Translations under genes and position numbers: made by a program
Shown here: piece by piece, positions 24,801 to 39,800 of the stretch
Numbering within the stretch: position 1 is the stretch's first letter
Layout of the letters: each line of letters opens with the position of its first letter
Source of the DNA: Patiria pectinifera
Taxonomy: Eukaryota > Echinodermata > Asteroidea > Valvatida > Asterinidae
DNA: 64,000 nucleotides
Assembly: GCA_029964075.1 (NCBI GenBank)
Contig: CM057149.1
Location: forward strand, 3,978,465 to 4,042,464
Reading direction: 5' to 3'
The notes under the pieces: model-generated
Databases searched by the model: none
Seen by the model: the letters and a program-made list of their open reading frames with translations, nothing else
Told to the model about the DNA's origin: nothing

Positions 24801-27800
24801 CCTCGGGCTATTTTTTTCAGGAAAAAAGGACCCTCCCCCCCCCAAAAAAAACACCCACCCACAACATAAATTAGGCCCCTACTACCTTTAATATTTAAAC
24901 CTCGACTACACGTAAGCTGTGTGCAAAAGAAATTCCCTACCTGCCTACCTACACATTTTCAAGTACCATGTAATAATGAATCGGAAACATAACTATTTTT
25001 GTGGCCTTGTACAAGAAACTCTTTAATAAATACAACAGTGAACAATCAAATAAAAATACAAAATTTTGAAATTTCTGGTAAAGTTCTAGGAATGGATGCA
25101 TGCAGCTGTGGTGCTTTGCCCAACTTCTCGTTCAGGAATCCCTTTGGTTCAGGAAAGAACTGAATCGTTCAATGCATGACTTTAAGCATCCATAATGTCT
25201 GACCAGTCAATAGCCAATAACAACACATACTGTTGGGAAATGGCATGACATTAAATCATTCAATTTAAAAGAAAAAGATGCCATATAGACATATTGGTTT
25301 ATTTTGCTTGCTCGATTGAGCAAGCTGCGTCAAAGGCAACAAGACTACAAGTTATTAAAAATGCAAACATCTGGGCCGTTTTCCAAACCCCAGCTTAGGC
25401 TCCATCACTATTGCCAAACTGCATGAACGAAGCCAAAGCGGAGACGAAGCTGGGGTTTGGAAAACGGCCACTGTGTTCCAGAAGATAAACAAAGGGATAG
25501 TTTGGAGGCCAAGTTGCATATATGATGGCTGGCTGATTATATGTAACAGTTGAAATTGTTGGTTTTGGCTAATACATTCAGATCTTGAAATATTACCCCC
25601 AAAACGGGTACCCGTAAAAGAAACCCTACCCCCCCCAAAAAAAACAAATCTCAGAAGTTCCGTTTCAGCTTGTTTATAAATGAGTTTGCTTTATAAAGAT
25701 GGAAACTGCAAATTCGTAAGTGTCATCAATTTGAAACATATTTTGTTTTCCTATGAAGCCTGGTTTCATTTTGAAAATTCCGATCAAATGACATTCAAAA
25801 CCTTTTGCCTTCATCATCTGAAAAGTTACTACGTAGTTTACATAAAATTGAAAACGGGTACTCGATTCCATAATCTGGAATCGGTTCCTGACATCAACAG
25901 TCGGGTACCCGAGTACCCGGTTCCGATGCACAGCCCTACTTACCAATGAGTTTCCATTTCATGAGTTGTTATGTCTTAATACATTTGTAATTGTTCATAT
26001 TTTTTCCTTAAGCCAGTATGTATTTTTTTTGTTATTTTGACATTTTCCTCATGAAATGACAATCTTTTGTGCAGATATATTTTTGTCTAGTGCGACAGTT
26101 TTATTTTTTACTATGTACGTATCTCTAATAAGCGTGTTTGTATTTGGTGGTGGTGCAATGCCTTGCAAATGTAATATTTCCACAAACAATGTTCAAACAA
26201 AAGAATTAGTTATTGAAGTAAAAATGTTAGTTTAAAAATGCAATTTTAGAAATGCCAAATTTGTTTTCTAGTCTTTTCCAGTCTACTGTTTTTTTCTCTT
26301 TTGATGTGCTGGTGTAGCATAAATTTAAGACTCTATGAAATACGGCCTCATTGGTAGTATTACGCATGCTTAATTAAGTGATGATCAGGATAATTAGGAG
26401 GGTGACCGGCACGTGAGAGGGTTTAACCAATAATAGGGAAAATGGGTCCGATTTTCACTGGAGTCTTTTTTTCATATCATACCGTTACCAACACGTAAAT
26501 TTGGCTGTATTAATCTAAAGCTATAAAAACAGTAAATACACCACGTAAATTTCCCGCTCGTTTTTTTGTGTGGTTATTTTCAGTTTATTTCTTCTTTTTT
26601 TTCACAACATAGCTTACCTGACCCGACCCGAACCAAAAATCCCAAAGCAAAACTGAACCGAAACCGACCTGACACGACTGAATTGATGAAAAAAAACGTC
26701 CCGACTTGACTGAAATGATGGAAAAACCGACACGACCCAACTGAAATGATGGAAAAACCGACCTGACCCGACTGAAATGATGGAAAAACCGACACGACCC
26801 AACTGAAATGATGGAAAAACCGACACGACCCGACTAAAATGATGGAAAAACCGACCCGACCCGACTGATATGATGGAAAAAAACGACCTGACCCGACTGA
26901 AATGATGGAAAAACCGACACGACCCGACTGAAATGATGAAAAAAACGACACAACACGACTGAAATGATGGAAAATCCGACACGACCCGACCCGGTCAGTT
27001 TCAAGTTGGGTCGGTATCGGTTCTGTTTTGCACATTACTTACCAGTGTGTCTGCATGGAGTCCAATTCTCTGTGTACTGGACTAAGGTCCAAATTCTACG
27101 TAAAATTGGCAGCAGGTAACGTTTACTTTAAGCTATAGATTTGGATACAGTCATAGCGACTAGGCCTAAAAACAGCCCTGTTGCAGTACTGCCATGTTTG
27201 AAAATGGCCACAGTAAGAAATTACTTCACCATCAAGAAAAGATTTTGCCATTTCTTACAGTAAATGTTCCACCAAGTAATGCATCGAGATGTTACAATTA
27301 TTAATTTTTCACTATGGAAATCAACTTCAATTTCTTTGTTTTACAAACGCCCATATTAAAACCTGCAGTATCTATTGGTTGTCCACTTCATCTTCTAAAT
27401 GAAAGTCGTAACATTTTAATTGGTACATCAAAGCAAAGTAAAATTTTTGACACGATATGGCTTACACAAAAATAAGAAAAAAACATGTACCCATATAAAA
27501 AACTTTCACTGGGTATTCCAACATCATAATTTGTTCCTTCATCCTCATGCCATGCATAAATGGACAATAACAGTCTGTGTTTGCACTTCAATCAAGTGCA
27601 ACCTGCAAAATATGGACAGAGATGATCCTATTTGATACATGTATAAAATAGGGACATTTGCTGTAATGTGGAATAAATGTTAAAGTTAACATTTTTCAAC
27701 TGCCACAAGGATCAACTATGCAACTCGATGAATGTTTCAGTTCTTTTCTTTGTCCCGTTCGATGCCACATAGAATAGTTTTCACCTTGTACTTAACATCC

Positions 27801-30800
27801 CTCCACGACCGCTGATTGAGAGCAGGATGCATTTTTTCCATGCATGCTTCACACTCACTTTTACCAGGAACTCTGTGACACTTTATTATTTCGTGCAGTC
27901 CTGTCCAAACAGCCGAAGTTTCGGATTTGCTCCATGGCCTTCGAGATTTGGGGGCAGTGCCTGAAAGAAAAATCAATGCACACTGCAACTGAGAACTCGG
28001 GCAAGATTACACAACACAAAGTGGCTTTAATAAACAGATGGCTTTTGCTAGTTTTGTTCACTGCATAAAATACGCCATTTGTGTGCAAGGATTGAATAAT
28101 CCAATGTTCACATTCCACATTCAAATTGTAGCCTTTAATAGTTTTGCTATTTCAATGGTCTCATAGACTGCTAGCTATTTGACCATCTCGATATATACAT
28201 GTATAGACTGGGTTGAAACTGGTTACTGCAATCTGCCTTGTTGCTCAAATGATATAAGGAAAATGAGTTAAACCAACCATTGGACTTTCCTGTTGGCCTG
28301 GGACCTGGTTCTGGACACTGCATCGGGCTGGACACTACAGAGGCACGGACATCTGTCACATCTCCAGTGCGTTGTTTCTTCCTGGTGTGCGTTGTGGACC
28401 CTGCTGCTGCTTTGGAAGTACCGACAAAGCAAATATATATTATACAGCAAAGCAAAATGTTTTAATGTGTTTTAGAAGATATATCATTAGCCACACCTTC
28501 CTGTTTTGGTAGTTTTGGTAGTTTTGGTATTATCTGCCAAGTCCCGTAACAAACAATCCATTACATTGTCTTGTACACAGCAGTAACCCCCAGCATGCTG
28601 TTCGATTTGCTTCCATCAAACACAGATTCCGTTGTTATTTGAGTTCCACTCAGGTACTGCAATTCGTCATTGCCGTTGTGAGTGACCACTTAGGTCTATC
28701 CAAATTTGTTTGTAAAACAAGAAATAATCTAATGCATTAGATCACTTTGATCTGAAATTACTTAAGTTTGCGACTTAATTAACATATGTCACAAATCAGT
28801 ATTTTGTGAGATGGTTTCAAACAGGCCTGCAGTACGGTAGCTTTCAAAAAGATAAGCTTTTTGCCATTTCTGTGTCTTGAGCCTTTACGTATTCTACCCC
28901 CTTTAAGAGTAGCACCAGTACTCAAATACAGTAGCAAGAATGAGTTAAACCAACCATTGGACTTTCCTGTTGGCCTGGGACCTGGTTCTGGAGACTGCAT
29001 CGGGCTGGACACTGCAGAGGCACGGACATCTGTCACATCTCCAGTGCGTCGTTTCTTCCTGGTGTGCGTTGTGGACCCTGCTGCTGCTTCGGAAGTACCG
29101 ACTGGATTATACAGCAACAGATTAACAATTGTGCATCAGCAGAAAACAATTACATTTTAGTTGTATTACATGCACATTTGTAAATTGTTTGCACTAGGTT
29201 GGTCTGCAAATCTTTTTGACAGCAGATGTTGCGGTAATGAGTTGCTTCTTCTTATGTGCTGGGCTGTTGCATTATACCAACATTTCTGGAGGAAAACCAG
29301 TAGTACACCCAAGGAAAAACAAACAAACAGTCATGTACATTATGCATGTATACAGCAAAAGGGGATTTTTCTCAGTAGGGTACTGTGTACAAAAACTAAA
29401 GAGGTATGTGTTTATAATGTTAAACACAAAGACACAATGGGACGTCCTTAGTTTGAGCCCATATACACAATTATTTGCACATGTATGTATGTTCACTGCA
29501 GTGATGAGCCAAGCATTAATTCAATTCCTGAACCGGCTATTTACACTTGGTAGTTCTTGGCAAAGCAATTTAGCAAGAGTGAATCAATAATGCAAGAACA
29601 TCACCCATTTCCAAACACAAATAATGGTTCTGGGCATTCAATATTAGAAACGGTTGTAACGGAAGTATGTACCTTGCGCTTCTTCAGTGTCTGAATCCAT
29701 ATCTGGCACAGGAATGTCTGTAAGCACAATAGTGAAAAACCCAGAATAATAAGTTTACAAAATATACAGTCAAAAACTTATGCATAAAATATGCATGCTA
29801 GATTCCATCAAAACACCTGCAGCTACATGTATGACTGGGCATGGAAAAATACGGAACAATTCATAACTTTGAGTGTCAACACTAATATCAATCATGTGGC
29901 ATACACAACATCAAGTGACGCGGCAATGATGAATTAAATCAATTATCAGGAAAACAAAGCTTGTGTACATGTAATATGAATTTAGTCAAAATTTACTGAC
30001 AGGTTTGTTTGCAACTTTCCAATGATGGAATGCAGCTGTTATTTTATATTTACTTGGGGATAATAAGGAGAAAAGTAGGAGATACGCATTCTGATCACTA
30101 GGTAAATCTTAAATTGTCTAAGCTCCACATGTATCTCAAATGATTGAAAACTTAATGAGCAATTCTAGTTATGCGCTGTTGCAAAAATGAATGCACAGTT
30201 GAGGTCGGTTGCCTGACAGCAGAAGGTGCAGGGTCTTCATAAGCGGCTAAATTCAAGACCCTGATGAAGACCCTGCAAGGGTAAACATTAGGCTACTGAC
30301 TACAACCTCTAAAGCTTGAATATATGACACTCACCATCAAGATCTATTTCGTCCAGGGACTTCCCCACAAACTTCCCTACATTGCCACTGTCAATGGCCA
30401 ACATAAGTTTGGCTACTTTTGTCAGTTCGATAGTGGGTGCAGAGAGACGATAGTAGTCTCTGTGAACATTGATGCTGTGTCCAAGATGGTCTGCTAACCA
30501 ATCCAACTGAGAGTCCTTGAGGTTGAGGATCTGGCTGACTGTTGCTGTATACTTTCGCATTTTTGTGGTGCGAATTAGATGCGGTTTCTGCAAATTGGCT
30601 TCCTTAGTGAGTTCTCGCAGACTATCACAGGCTCGTAGGTTGGTGTTACAGCCAGGTCGAGCAAAGAAGTATGGATTCTCTTTGGGTACCCCACAAACAT
30701 CACGACAAGTTGTCAGCTGATCCATCGCTGCCTTGGTCTCTGCCGGAATCAGAATGGGTACTTTCCTCCCGCGTTTACCACGTGTATACACCATATCCAA

Positions 30801-33800
30801 TTCCTGCATTAGGTGGCGTTCAAGAGGCGTCAGATACTGCTTTATGTCGGAGATACTTGCTGCATCCCAGTTGGGCCGACTTGTATACGACTTGAGACTA
30901 CATGCAAAAAAAGAGGGTTTTTTTAAGTACATGTTGAAGTGTAATAATAGGGTTTAAAAAGATTTTAACATTTGCTTGGTGGAAAGACAATATACACTAG
31001 TTAGAGGTTTGTGGATGCACAATGTGTTTCATCTCTTTTATGGTTACATGTATGTGTGGCTCTGAGAAGAACCAGGTTTACTCAACATATATCAAACATA
31101 TGTATGCTCTGTTTGCATTCAGGAGGCTGAAGATGGATAGAGCATACTGTTTGAAATGTCGAGTAAATGTGGCCAGTTCTTCTCAGAACCACATACATGT
31201 ATACTCACCAAAGAGATCAACAAACCTCTAGTGTAAGGGGTTGAAATACATTTTTATTGCCAATTTCATAACCAATTCACAATGAACAGGCATACATCAT
31301 TGATTCTAGTCGTTGGTGCACCATCTGATATTTTTTTTAACTGACAAACATAGCTGGGCACATTTATCGTTACATGTTTTCAGTGGTGGCTGACATGTCC
31401 ACTATTAAGTACTCAATTTTGGCAACACCCCAATGAAATTATCAGCTAAACCATAATGCATAAAAGATGTCAAGCAGGAAAAGTGTATTATTATCCCAGA
31501 GAGAAAATTGGGTATTGACTCCAAGATGTTTGTGACTATTAAACATTTTAGGAAGTTGATAAATAAGAGCAAATATGAGCAAGTCCTTGTGACATTAACA
31601 CAACTTACGCAAGCTGCTCTGTTTCGCCTGTTCTTCGTTTGTTGAAGGTTGTGAGTCGAGCAAGGACTAACTCACTACATCTCCGAAAATCCACGGCAGA
31701 TGCTCGTTGTTCCAGGTTCACCGTTGCTTTCTCGATGTTTTCTTGCAGGAATGATGTGAACATTTTTACATCATCAGATTCAGGAAGCTCTGTAACCTTG
31801 TTATACTTGCGCTGAGAAATTTTGCCAAGGACTTCTGATGAGATCTGCTCGGCCCATTCAGCTTCTTTGAGCTTAAGGAAACACTTGGCCTCCTGCTCAG
31901 CTTTCTTGTCTCCTCTTCTCAGGGCTGAACACCTTTTGATTGCCGCCAATTTGGAAAGAGTCTGGCCCAGTTTTAAGGCAACTGAAGGTCGCTCATTTTC
32001 ATCAGTCTGGCCTGATGTCAAGCGCACACCACGTACCACAGCGTCAAACTTCTGGGGCTCAATAAAGTCATCTACTAAAGCATTTGACTGTGTGATCTCA
32101 TGTAGATTGATCATAAGCCTTGCAGCCAGTCGCATTTCTTGAGCAACATAATGCCTTTTTCTCTGCGGGTCCATCCCAAAAGTGCGACGACTATGTGCAT
32201 TTCCCAGCTGAATTATTAGGGGATCTTGCTTCACCACTTGGGATATCTTGTCCTGCTTCATTCCTACTAGAACAGTTTTCACCAATGGGGATGCTTCTGC
32301 GAAATCATTCATGAGTAGACAACTTTCAAGCTTTACATCTCTGAAACTGTCTTCGGTGTCTATTTCACTTTCCTTGGCAATGCAGTAGTACTTCATGTGC
32401 TTTCGAAAGTCACTGGTGCGATAAAACCCCAAGCAATCTGGGCAGGGCCCATAGTCTGTGCTGTCACTACCATCATCTGAAGGTCTTCTAACCAGTATGA
32501 GCTCTCCTTGCTTCAATTCCTTGACCATTTTGTTGTGGTAAAAATTTCCACGATGTCGCAAAAGTTCAAAAGCTTTGGCCCTCTCTGTGGTTTTAACTTC
32601 CATCGATGCAATCCTTTTCACTTCTTCTTCATCTTTGTGAGCATGTAGTAAATGCTTGCTGATTTTTGTTACAAGTTTAGAACAGAAAAAGCAAGCCTGA
32701 CGCTTGTTGTAAACTCTCTGTTTTGTTTCTTTACTTCTTGAGACAGGGGGGAAATATATCGTATCTCTATCAGGAGGGATTTTGGATTCATCAGAAAAGT
32801 GCATGTCATCATCTGAAACACACAGAGATTCGTCACTACCATCAGGGGTGTTGCCATCACCATGTCCATCAGAAGAGTTCTCATCAGGAACTGTCGAGCC
32901 ATCAAGACAAGAACCAACAGGACAGGCCCTATCAGTAACTGGCAAACATGAAGATGGTGAATATCTCACACTGGCATGTGATGCAACACCACTTACAATG
33001 TGAGCAGTACTACTAGCCCTTTCCCCTTTGCCAGTGGGACAGTTTTGCAGTACACAAGAATCAACAAGCTTAGAAGAATCTCCATTTGCCTGAGAATTAT
33101 TGTCATCACAAGCAGTGTTTTCCCACGACACAGAAATCAAGTGTTGACAATCTCCAGCACTGTCATTTTGCATACTCGACAACAAAGAAATGACGTCACA
33201 ACTTACGAACTGTGCCACACCATCAGCAGCAGGTGACATGGCCATGTCTGCATGAGCAACTTCTGTACCAAGTTCTTGAGGGTAGAGCATGATGAATTGA
33301 GGTATGTTTCATTGTACAGAAATACAGGAACTGTGGCTCTGTCTGAAGTTTCCATCAATGGTTTTCTGAGTTGCACGGTAGTGGAATGATGAAAGAGATC
33401 TCTGAACTTGTATCAGAGTCCTCTACATATGACTTGTTTGGAGAAACATCAGCAGGGCATTTCCTTTTGTCACTGGCTACGGAGTCCTTAGTAGCCTGAG
33501 CGTCAGCACAGTATTCCATGTGGCCATCGGCTGTAAAGTTCCTGTTAACCCAGGTGTCAATCAGCAAGACATCACCATTGGCTGCAGAGTCCCTAGATGC
33601 CTGAGTGTCAGCAGGGCAATCCACGTGACCATAGACTGCAGTGTCCCCAGTAGCCCGAGTATCAATAAGACTTTTCATGTGGCCATCGGCTGCAGAGTCA
33701 CCAGAAGCCTGAGTTTCAGCAGGGCATTCCATGTGACCATCGGCTGCAGAGTCACCAGAAGCCTGAGTTTCAGCAGGGCATTCCAAGTGGCCATCGGCTG

Positions 33801-36800
33801 CAGAGTCACCAGAAGCCTGAGTTTCAGCAGGGCATTCCATGTGGCCATCGGCTGCAGAGTCACCAGAAGCCCGAGTTTCAGCAGGGCATTCCAAGTGGCC
33901 ATCGGCTGTAGAGTCACCAGAAGTCTGAGTTTCAGCAGGGCATTCCATGTGACCATCGGCTGCAATGTCACCAGAAGCCTGAGTTTCAGCAGGGCATTCC
34001 AAGTGGCCATCGGCTGCAGAGTCACCAGAAGCCTGAGTTTCAGCAGGGCATTCCATGTGGCCATCGGCTGCAGAGTCACCAGAAGCCTGAGTTTCAGCAG
34101 GGCATTCCATGTGGCCATCGGCTGCAGAGTCACCAGAAGCCTGAGTTTCAGCAGGGCATTCCATGTGACCATCGGCTGCAATGTCACCAGAAGCCTGAGT
34201 TTCAGCAGGGCTTTCCATGTGACCATCGGCTGCAATGTCACCAGAAGCCTGAGTTTCAGCAGGGCATTCCATGTGACCATCGGCTGCAGAGTCACCAGAA
34301 GCCTGAGTTTCAGCAGGGCATTCCATGTGGCCATCGGCTGCAATGTCACCAGAAGCCTGAGTTTCAGCAGGGCATTCCATGTGACCATCGGCTGCAGAGT
34401 CACCAGAAGCCTGAGTTTCAGCAGGGCATTCCATGTGGCCATCGGCTGCAGAGTCACCAGAAGCCTGTGTTTCAACAGGGCATTCCATGTGGCCATCGGC
34501 TGCAGAGTCACCAGAAGCCTGAGTTTCAGCAGGGCATTCCATGTGACCATCGGCTGCAGAGTCACCAGAAGCCTGAGTTTCAGCAGGGCATTCCAAGTGG
34601 CCATCGGCTGCAGAGTCCCCAGCAGCATGAGTGTCAGGCTGAAACACAATTATAGTATTTTCATTAGATGAATTACACTAGGACTCGTTTAAAAATTGAT
34701 GATAAGTGTTGATGGTGTTTGATTACGACAGTGGTTGTAGTGGTGCATCTGCTCCACCACAAACACTGTGCTGAAAGTGGTGATAGCGATGATGATGATG
34801 ATATTGACAATGGTAATGACGATGACTGTGATAAAAATGATAATGATTTTAACAACGACAATTTATACATGGAATAATAATGAACATATCCATATAGCAC
34901 CAGCATCTATCCAAAAGTGCTCATGGTGCTTTATATTAATATACATGTATTTAAATGAAATAATAATACAGACTGATGGTCTCTGGGAGTGGTCCCGTAG
35001 ATCATACACATGACAAAATATGGATCCATGAACTTATTCCCTATTTGATAAAATTCATGTTTATATAAATACAACTTACAACTCAAAAAGTCACTCGTCC
35101 TTTTGACTGCAATCAGCATTTTCTTTAATGAAAAAAACAGAGAAATGTTTGTGTTTACCTGCAGCTGGTTCCATGGGAGGTCTTTTTCAGAAATCCCATA
35201 ATCATACAGGATCTCTTGTCCAGGAGATATATTGCGCAGGGCAAACAGGCAGAGTGTTGGCTGTGAGTCTATTCGAAGCACCTTTACATGTGCATTCTGT
35301 TGTCGTTTAGTGCCATGGTTGACTAGCCTCCCTAAGATCAGTCCTTCCCCATCAGGTTCTCTGGTTGCATCCACACTTGAATAATAACAATGGGAAAAAC
35401 AACAAATCCATTTTAAATGGAATCACATAGTGATGCAAATTGGTTGTTGAACAGTCGTGTACATTTGCACAAGCCATGTACATTTGCACAAAAACATACC
35501 CCACATGGTAACCAGTGTGGGGTTGGTTGGTTGTGGGAACCATTTACATGTAGCACACAATGTTTGACTGTTACTATCGTATTTGAACAAGTACCCCACA
35601 TGGTAACCAGTGTGGGGTTGGTTGGTGGTGGGAACCATTTACATGTAACACACAATATTTCACTGTTACTACCGTAATTGAACAAGTACCCCACATGGGT
35701 GCAGACCAGTAAATCGGTCCGAAATTGCCTGCGCCGGCCAAATCACGATTTGCATGCCCTCAAAATCTTCGGTATTTGAGCATGCTGTGGGCCATGAACT
35801 TGAGGGTTTGTTAAAAATATGGATGGAAACCGTGCACAGGACTTGGAGCTTGCAGTTCTGTGTAATTTTGATGTAATTTGGACCCTAAAAGCGCTCTACT
35901 TTGCAATGGAGTGTAGGCATCATTTTTCAAAATGGCGATGGGCTTCAGGACTATTTTCAGGGGTGATCGTCTTCAGATGGAAATTTCTCCTAAAAGTCAT
36001 CAGTTGACCCCCCGTAAATTTAACAGAAATTGAAAGATGATGAAATAAGCTTTAATTTGATGTGTGTCTCGAACACCTTGGAGAGTTGTGAGTATTTTTC
36101 CCGAATTTTTGAAGTGGGAGCATTTACCATTGGGGTCTATGGAAGTTTATTTACTGGTCTGCTACCACATGGTCCCCAGTGTGGGGTTGGTTGGTTGTGG
36201 GAACCATTTACATGTAGCACACAATGTTTGACTGTTACTACCGTAATTGAACAAGTACCCCACATGGTCCCCAGTGTGGGGTTGGTTGGTTGTGGGAACC
36301 ATTTACATGTAGCACACAATGTTTGACTGTTACTACCGTAATTGAACAAGTACCCCACATGGTACCCAGTGAGGGGTTGGTTGGTGGTGGGAACCATTTA
36401 CATGTAGCACATAATGTTGACTGTTACTACCGTAATTGAACAAGTACCCATGGTACCCAGTGAGGGGTTGGTTGGTGGTGGGAACCATTTACATGTAGCA
36501 CACAATGTTTGACTGTTACTACCATAATTGAACAAGTACCCCACATGGTACCCAGTGAGGGGTTGGTTGGTGGTGGGAACCATTTACATGTAGCACATAA
36601 TGTTTGACTGTTACTACCGTAATTGAACAAGTACCCCACATGGTAACCAGTGTGGGGTTGGTTGGTTGTGGGAACCATTTACATGTAGCACACAATGTTT
36701 GACTGTTACTACCATAATTGAACAAGTACCCCACTTGGTACCCAGTGAGGGGTTGGTTGGTGGTGGGAACCATTTACATGTAGCACATAATGTTGGACTG

Positions 36801-39800
36801 TTACTACCGTATTTGAACAAGTACCCCACATGGTAACCAGTGTGGGGTCGGTTGGTTGTGGGAACCATTTACATGTAGCACACAATGTTTGACTGTTACT
36901 ACCGTAATTGAACAAGTACCCCACATGGTACCCAGTGAGGGGTTGGTTGGTGGTGGGAACCATTTACATGTAGCACATAATGTTTGACTGTTACTACCGT
37001 AATTGAACAAGTACCCCACATATGGTACCCAGTGAGGGGTTGGTTGGTGGTGGGAACCATTTACATGTAGCACATAATGTTGGACTGTTACTACCGTAAT
37101 TGAATATTGGTAACCAGTGTGGGGTTGGTTGGTGGTGGAAACCATTTACATGTAGCACATAATGTTGGACTGTTACTACCGTTTTTGAACAAGTACCCCA
37201 CACTTTACAAAGCAGAATTAGAGTAAAAAAGATTGGAATATGTTTTTTGGAAAATGGAAAGCATTTTTGAAGATCAAACTTGTTTTTAAATGCAATGCAT
37301 TTAAAATCAGAACGTGTTTTAAAACATCGAATGTATTTTTCCAAACCGGATGGAATTTTACATACCGAACATCTATACGATTCGAACGCATTTCCTAAAA
37401 CTGAATGCAATTTAACAGACCTGTAACATCTTTTTACAATTCGAATGCATAATTTCTTAAAACAGAATAAAATATTACAGACCTAATATGTTTTTACGAT
37501 TCAAATGCATTTCTCAAAATCTAATGCAATTTTACAGACCTAACATATTTTTAAAATTCGAATGCATTTCCTAGAACCGAATGCAATTTTACAGACCTAA
37601 CATGTTTTTACAGACCTAACATGTTTTTACGATTCGAATGCAGTTCAAACCGAATGAAAGTTTACAAACCTACACTCCAATGCAGATAACCCGACATGAA
37701 ACAGCCGTATATGTTTTGAATTTGAAAAGCGTTTCAATCTTTTTGGCCACATTCAGCCCGAATTTTACCGATGATCCGAAGTGCACCCAAACCTGCGTGA
37801 ACCTGGCCGCGTATTCGGCCCGATCCTCCAGCCCCGTATTCACGTAGTACGGAGGCCAATAAACAACACTATAGTTATGACTTTTAAAAACCATTGTTTC
37901 TGCAACAAAACCGCCACATTGATGACTAACATGACTAAAGAGCAGTCAAAATGCCCATGACATAAAAAAGGGTGTTGCCCTGTCTACACTAGTTTTTTCC
38001 CTGTTTTAAAGGGGTATAGGTTTTCCCCCTACAATTTGTTGTTCCTTTTTTTACTCAGTCTTGTGAATTTCTCATTTCTTTTGTTGGTTTACTCGGGATG
38101 GGTCCACTAGGTCCCCTCGTAGTTTACTTGTTTTCAATATTTAAATGTTTATATTTTTTCATATTTTAATTTTTGATATGAAATGCCTTGTATTGATATT
38201 TTTACATCTTTTTTTAAGTATGTTTTCCTACAACTGTTTATTATTTTATGTTTAGATTGGCTTATTTTGTAAAAACTGCAAAGTGCCTTGAGGGTCTTTT
38301 AGGCGGATTTTGGCGCTTTATAAATATCCATTATTATTATTATTATTATTACACTTTATTTTGGTTTCAGCTGTATGAGGTGTTGCACATCAAGTTTTGC
38401 AGTTTTTACAAAATAAGCCAATCTAAACATTATAATTATAAACAGTTGTAGGAAAACATACTTAAAAAAAGATGTAAAAATATCAATACAAGGCATTTCA
38501 TTGAAATATGAAAAAATATAAACATTTAAATATTGAAAACAAGTAAACTACGAGGGGACCTAGTGGACCCATCCCGAGTAAACCAACAAAAGAAATGAGA
38601 AATTCACAAGACTGATTAAAAAAAGGAACAACAAATTGTAGGGGGGGGAACCCTATACCCCTTTAAAACAGGAAAAAAACTAGTGTAGACAGGGCGACAC
38701 CCTTATTTATGTCATGGGCATTTTGACTGCTCTTTAGTCCTCAATGTGGTGGTTTTGTTGCAGAAACAATAGTTTTTAAAACTCATAACTATAGTGTTGT
38801 TTATTGGCCTCCGTACTACGTGAATACGGGGCTGGAGGATCGGGCCGAATACGCGGCCAGGTTCACGCAGGTTTGGGTGCACTTCGGATCATCGGTAAAA
38901 TTCGGGCTGAATGTGGTCAAAAAGATTGAAACGCTTTTCAAATTCAAAACATATATACGGCTGTTTCATGTCGGGAAATCTGCATTGGAGTGTTAGGTTT
39001 GTGACCTTTCATTCGGTTTTCGAACTGCATTCGAATCGTAAAAACATGTTAGGTCTGTAAAAACACGCTAGGTCTGTAAAAATGCATTCGGTTTTAGGAA
39101 ATGCATTCGAATCATACAAACACGTTCGGTCTGTAAAATTGCATTCGGTTCTAGGAAATGCATTCGAATTGTAAAAACATGTTAGGTCTGTTAAATTGCA
39201 TTTGGTTTTAGGAAATGCATTCGAAAATCATAACGCCATGTCCAGCTGCGAAACACGAAACGAATTCCAGTGTTGTTATTCCGCGAAGTTATGATGGGCT
39301 TGATAAGTCGATGTACGTGATCGGTCCATCGCGCTGCGCTATTGGTGGATTAAAAAGGCAAGTAACGTTCGAGTTATCCTACACAAGCAACCCATCGCGC
39401 AACACAGATCTGCGCGATCATCCAATAGTGCAGATTGGCCAGATCGCGCTCAACATAAACGTGCACACAATCATGAGTATAAACTGGTTTCCTACTTCGA
39501 CTACGTAAAGTGTATATGAGTTTTGTGGGAATCATCGAAATTGCAGTTTCTCACATACTGCATACGTATAAGCCGGACATGGCTTATACATTGCCTAACG
39601 CTATGTATGAATCGAATCCTTGTACACGTCCATGTGGCATAGGAATTAAGTGCTGTTTTTGTGTGCCGGTGGGGCCAGGGACGGGCGAACTTCCCATGCG
39701 GTGCGCCATCAAAAATCATGGTACTCTCGCTATTTTACCCTATTTTATTTTATTTTCCCCTCATGTGTTCAAAAATCATACTCATATGATTTTCAAAACT

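Noticed and set aside
26580-27035. Phe/Ser-rich 120-150 codon ORFs on the minus strand
   Set aside because: Products of the 31-bp minisatellite.
33675-34649. 324-codon second minus-strand ORF over the same repeats
   Set aside because: It is a shadow frame of the repeat array with Leu-rich content and no link in phase to the SET exon.
33520-34671. 383-codon ORF on the plus strand over the 54-bp repeats
   Set aside because: It mirrors the 54-bp unit, which has no stop in that frame. The minus strand has proper splice sites, phase agreement and flanking conserved domains.
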